The position numbers were made by a program, and so were the translations under genes. The notes beneath the pieces are model-generated. The model worked only from the letters and a program-made list of their open reading frames with translations, searched no databases and was not told the origin of the DNA. Shown here piece by piece: positions 7,293-8,798 of a DNA stretch of 8,798 nucleotides. Source of the stretch: an uncultured Porphyromonadaceae bacterium (GTDB lineage Bacteria > Bacteroidota > Bacteroidia > Bacteroidales > Muribaculaceae); assembly GCA_947175715.1 (NCBI GenBank), contig CAMWOD010000026.1, forward strand, positions 1-8,798, written 5' to 3'. Each line of letters begins with the position of its first letter. The stretch's first letter is position 1.

Positions 7293-7382
7293 TTATTTCT
7301 TCTTATGACGGTTCTTTCTCAGACGTTTTTTGCGCTTGTGGGTAGCCATCTTGTGGCCTTTACGTTTTTTTCCGCTTGGCAT
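7293..7382 (-). CDS. AURKAIP1/COX24 (mS38/bS22-like) small basic protein, probably ribosomal
   Basis: This gene encodes 29 residues and is easily missed. The protein starts MPSGKKRKGHKMATHKRKKR and ends LRKNRHKKK; well over half its residues are Lys, Arg or His, and it has no acidic residue. The core K-M-x-x-H-K-R-K-K-x-L-R-K matches the C-terminal motif of mitochondrial AURKAIP1/COX24 (mS38) and resembles mycobacterial bS22, both small-subunit ribosomal proteins. Near-identical short proteins are common in Bacteroidetes, so it is very probably a real rRNA-binding protein; a place in this organism's ribosome is inference. The start is the only ATG that yields the family's MPSGKKRK beginning. 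A minus-strand TATTTTTA at 7414-7407, about 25 nt upstream, is a possible -7 element with one mismatch. It lies 85 nt after HU and is followed at once by a perfect hairpin. Confidence 0.88.
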   Translation of the reverse strand: MPSGKKRKGHKMATHKRKKRLRKNRHKKK

Positions 7383-7450
7383 TTTACGCGTGATTTAAAA
7401 TATGGTTAAAAATAATAATGCTCTCTGATTGTGTCAATGGCCGTGGCCTG

Positions 7451-7464
7451 TAAGCTATGGCTTA
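7451..7464 (-). terminator. Small hairpin after the HU gene
   Basis: TAAGC and GCTTA pair around a 4-nt loop, three bases past the HU stop. With only five pairs and no strong T-run this is weak, so transcripts may well read through into the COX24-like gene. Confidence 0.22.
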
Positions 7465-7467
7465 TGA

Positions 7468-7740
7468 TTATTTTACATCTTCCATGAACACCTTGGCGGG
7501 CTTGAAAGCGGGGATCTTGTGCTCAGGGATGATGATAGTGGTGTTCTTAGAGATATTGCGGGCAGTCTTCTCTGAACGGGTCTTAACGATGAAGCTACCG
7601 AAACCGCGGAGATACACGTTCTCACCGTGTGCCAGTGAGTCCTTTACTACCTCCATGAATTTTTCGATGGTTTCGAGTACATTGGCCTTGTCGATGCCGG
7701 TCGAACGTGAGATTTCGTTTACGATGTCAGCTTTTGTCAT
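7468..7740 (-). CDS. HU family DNA-binding protein
   Basis: This is a 90-residue nucleoid protein of normal HU/IHF length that binds and bends DNA as a dimer. The N-terminal helical part is MTKADIVNEISRSTGIDKAN, with the second helix to about 37. The beta-saddle begins at GENVYLRGFGSF (39-50), the family signature, and the DNA-embracing arm is about 53-75, followed by IPAFKPAKVF (76-85). The arm tip reads ARNISKNTTIIIP: residue 63, the intercalating Pro of standard HU/IHF (RNP), is Ile here. I recall the same RNISKNT arm in other Bacteroidetes HU proteins, so it is probably lineage-specific rather than a mutation. The ATG at 7740 has no clear Shine-Dalgarno. Phased A-tracts and a candidate promoter lie upstream. 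The COX24-like and RNase genes follow in the same direction. Confidence 0.95.
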   Translation of the reverse strand: MTKADIVNEISRSTGIDKANVLETIEKFMEVVKDSLAHGENVYLRGFGSFIVKTRSEKTARNISKNTTIIIPEHKIPAFKPAKVFMEDVK

Positions 7741-7829
7741 TGTAGTAATTTTTTATGATAATGTTATGAAATGTCTTATACACAAACTCTTAACCACCCA
7801 CAAAGGCGAAGTGGCGGAATTTGCAAGCG

Positions 7830-7837
7830 CAAATATC
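7830..7837 (-). promoter_or_regulatory. Candidate -7 promoter element of the HU gene
   Basis: The minus strand reads GATATTTG, one base off TAnnTTTG, followed by CGC. It overlaps a perfect ATTTGC/GCAAAT inverted repeat (7819-7824 and 7829-7834, spacer 4) that could act as an operator. No good -33 TTTG is visible, but an eight-base A-tract lies directly upstream and might act as an UP-like element. The leader to the HU ATG would be about 80 nt. Confidence 0.4.
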
Positions 7838-7880
7838 GCACTTTTTTTTCAATTGGAAGCTATGCCAAGCACTTTTTTTT
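7838..7880. repeat. Two identical 12-bp A-tract repeats 31 bp apart upstream of HU
   Basis: GCACTTTTTTTT occurs at 7838-7849 and again at 7869-7880. The 31-bp period is close to three helical turns, so both T8/A8 tracts face the same side of the helix and should bend the DNA in phase. They sit just upstream of the candidate HU promoter and downstream of the transporter gene stop. Confidence 0.7.
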
Positions 7881-7927
7881 AAATAAATCGCAAGTTTTGA
7901 CCATATTAGGTGGCCCACACACATATA

Positions 7928-8662
7928 TTACGCTCCACAACCCCGGCTTTCACCCTTGATTCGCCACCAGGAGTAGTCGGCATCGTGGTCGTATACATCG
8001 CTCCGCTCGGCACGCTTGAGGCGTCGCACCACCCTCAGCGTCACCGGAAGGGCTATAACCTCGTAGACAGTCTTGACCAAGGCTTGGGTGAGTATCATCG
8101 ACAGTATCACGCTCCAGGGGAGTACACCACCGAAAGCCACCGGGAAGAATATGCATGAGTCAACCCCCTCGCCCCACAGCGACGACACGATGGCTCGCAG
8201 CGAGAAGTGGCGCCCCCGCTGTTGCACCTTCATGCGGCTCATCACATAGGCATTGACCATCGAGCCGCACAGAAATGCCCCGAAACTCGCCACCATGATT
8301 CGCGGCACCGACCCGTAGATACGCTCCATGGCCTGCTGAGCGTCCCAGTGGGCGCCTCCTGGCAGTAGTATGCCCAGTTGCAGCAGCACAGCCACCAGCA
8401 GCGACATCGCAAACCCCAGCCATATCACCAGCCGGGCGCGGCCGAAGCCGTACACCTCCACGATGCAATCGCTGAGTATGTAGCTTATCGGGAAAACCAC
8501 CACACCGGCCGTAAGCGTCAGCGGACCGAGGTCGATAGTCTTGATCTCAAGCAGATTGGACACTATCAGGCATACGCTGAACAGCGCTGCCAACATCACA
8601 AATATAGGGGAGAAGCCGCCATTAGCCCCCTGCGGCCCGGGGTTAGATTGTGTTTGAGTCAT
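7928..8662 (-). CDS. yhhQ: Queuosine precursor transporter (YhhQ / QPTR family)
   Basis: This 244-residue inner-membrane protein is of the Vut_1/COG1738 family, whose E. coli member YhhQ imports queuosine precursors (preQ0, preQ1). About six hydrophobic helices are visible: near 18-36, 46-64, 76-100, 121-140, 170-190 and 190-210. Family motifs are FPISYILSDCIVEVYG (57-72), with acidic Asp65 and Glu69 in a helix, WGEGVDSCIFFP (163-174), and ALVKTVYEVIALPVT (194-208). An N-terminal Gln/Pro/Gly stretch (1-16) and a charged tail after 211 look cytoplasmic and variable. With queG present the organism probably makes queuosine from imported or home-made preQ1; which precursor is carried cannot be read from sequence. 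The gene has its own candidate promoter 50-60 nt upstream and appears monocistronic. A hairpin after its stop is not obvious. Confidence 0.92.
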   Translation of the reverse strand: MTQTQSNPGPQGANGGFSPIFVMLAALFSVCLIVSNLLEIKTIDLGPLTLTAGVVVFPISYILSDCIVEVYGFGRARLVIWLGFAMSLLVAVLLQLGILLPGGAHWDAQQAMERIYGSVPRIMVASFGAFLCGSMVNAYVMSRMKVQQRGRHFSLRAIVSSLWGEGVDSCIFFPVAFGGVLPWSVILSMILTQALVKTVYEVIALPVTLRVVRRLKRAERSDVYDHDADYSWWRIKGESRGCGA

Positions 8663-8713
8663 AGTTCTTGTTTTTTAGGAGGTTACAAGCACTCCGTATC
8701 ATTTAAGACGCCA

Positions 8714-8721
8714 CAAAGATA
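8714..8721 (-). promoter_or_regulatory. -7 promoter element of the queuosine-precursor transporter gene
   Basis: TATCTTTG on the minus strand is a perfect TAnnTTTG match, 52 bases before the ATG at 8662. A -33 TTTG is not evident at the expected distance. The presumed leader contains GGAG and CCTCC, which can pair around a loop of about 10 nt and leave no usable Shine-Dalgarno site. Confidence 0.5.
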
Positions 8722-8764
8722 CGCATTTTTCACCTCTCATAGGCCGGATTAACGCTTTTTTATG

Positions 8765-8772
8765 TATTTTTG
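8765..8772 (+). promoter_or_regulatory. Candidate rightward -7 element for a gene beyond the window
   Basis: TATTTTTG on the plus strand is a perfect TAnnTTTG match, followed by CGG. No coding frame begins in the remaining 26 bases, so it would drive a divergent gene starting after 8798. The -33 element is unclear. Confidence 0.35.
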
Positions 8773-8798
8773 CGGAATAACTGTATACCCACCTACGT

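Noticed and set aside
7432..7437. TTGACA on the minus strand upstream of the COX24-like gene, like a sigma-70 -35 box
   Set aside because: Bacteroidetes primary sigma factors use TTTG / TAnnTTTG elements; a single E. coli-like hexamer without a matching partner is weak evidence.
7888..7927. Possible terminator after the transporter gene
   Set aside because: Only a three- to four-pair ACC/GGT stem is visible and it is too weak to call.
8677..8683. Perfect AGGAGGT on the plus strand, like a Shine-Dalgarno site
   Set aside because: No start codon with a sensible frame follows at the right distance, and this lineage rarely uses such sites. On the transcribed minus strand it reads as ACCTCCT in the transporter leader.

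Overview
The window looks like ordinary chromosomal DNA of a Bacteroidales bacterium, plausibly Muribaculaceae. Four things point there: a DUF2723-type giant membrane protein, a Bacteroidetes-style HU protein with the RNISKNTTIIIP arm, a 29-residue COX24-like basic protein, and TAnnTTTG promoter elements with little use of Shine-Dalgarno sites. The family assignment is inference. All recognised genes lie on the minus strand. I see no mobile element, CRISPR array, tRNA, rRNA, phage gene or obvious defence system.

Layout in transcription order (right to left). (1) 8663-8798 is an intergenic region with a TAnnTTTG element for the transporter gene and a second one facing right, for a gene outside the window. 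(2) 7928-8662 encodes a YhhQ/QPTR-family queuosine-precursor transporter. (3) 7468-7740 encodes an HU-family nucleoid protein, preceded by two identical A-tract repeats 31 bp apart. (4) 7293-7382 encodes a 29-residue very basic COX24/mS38-like protein, probably ribosomal, followed at once by a perfect hairpin. (5) 7084-7292 holds a long imperfect hairpin in the presumed leader of the next gene. (6) 5458-7083 encodes a ribonuclease of the RNase E/G family, followed by a strong hairpin at 5395-5427. (7) 5237 down to 1 is a compact four-gene operon with gaps of 17, 17 and 8 nt: a GYF_2-TM2 membrane protein, a 1206-residue GT-C-fold DUF2723 protein, a NodB-type carbohydrate deacetylase without a signal peptide, and the N-terminal part of queG (epoxyqueuosine reductase), which runs off the left edge.

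How the genes fit together: the middle block (HU, small ribosomal-type protein, RNase E/G) concerns the nucleoid, translation and RNA turnover. The left operon joins two envelope or glycan genes to a small membrane protein of unknown role and a tRNA-modification enzyme. QueG and the transporter both serve queuosine synthesis but sit at opposite ends in separate transcription units. I found no convincing undescribed system. The best leads are the structured leader upstream of the RNase gene, the phased A-tracts in front of HU, and the uncharacterised TM2/DUF2723/deacetylase operon.
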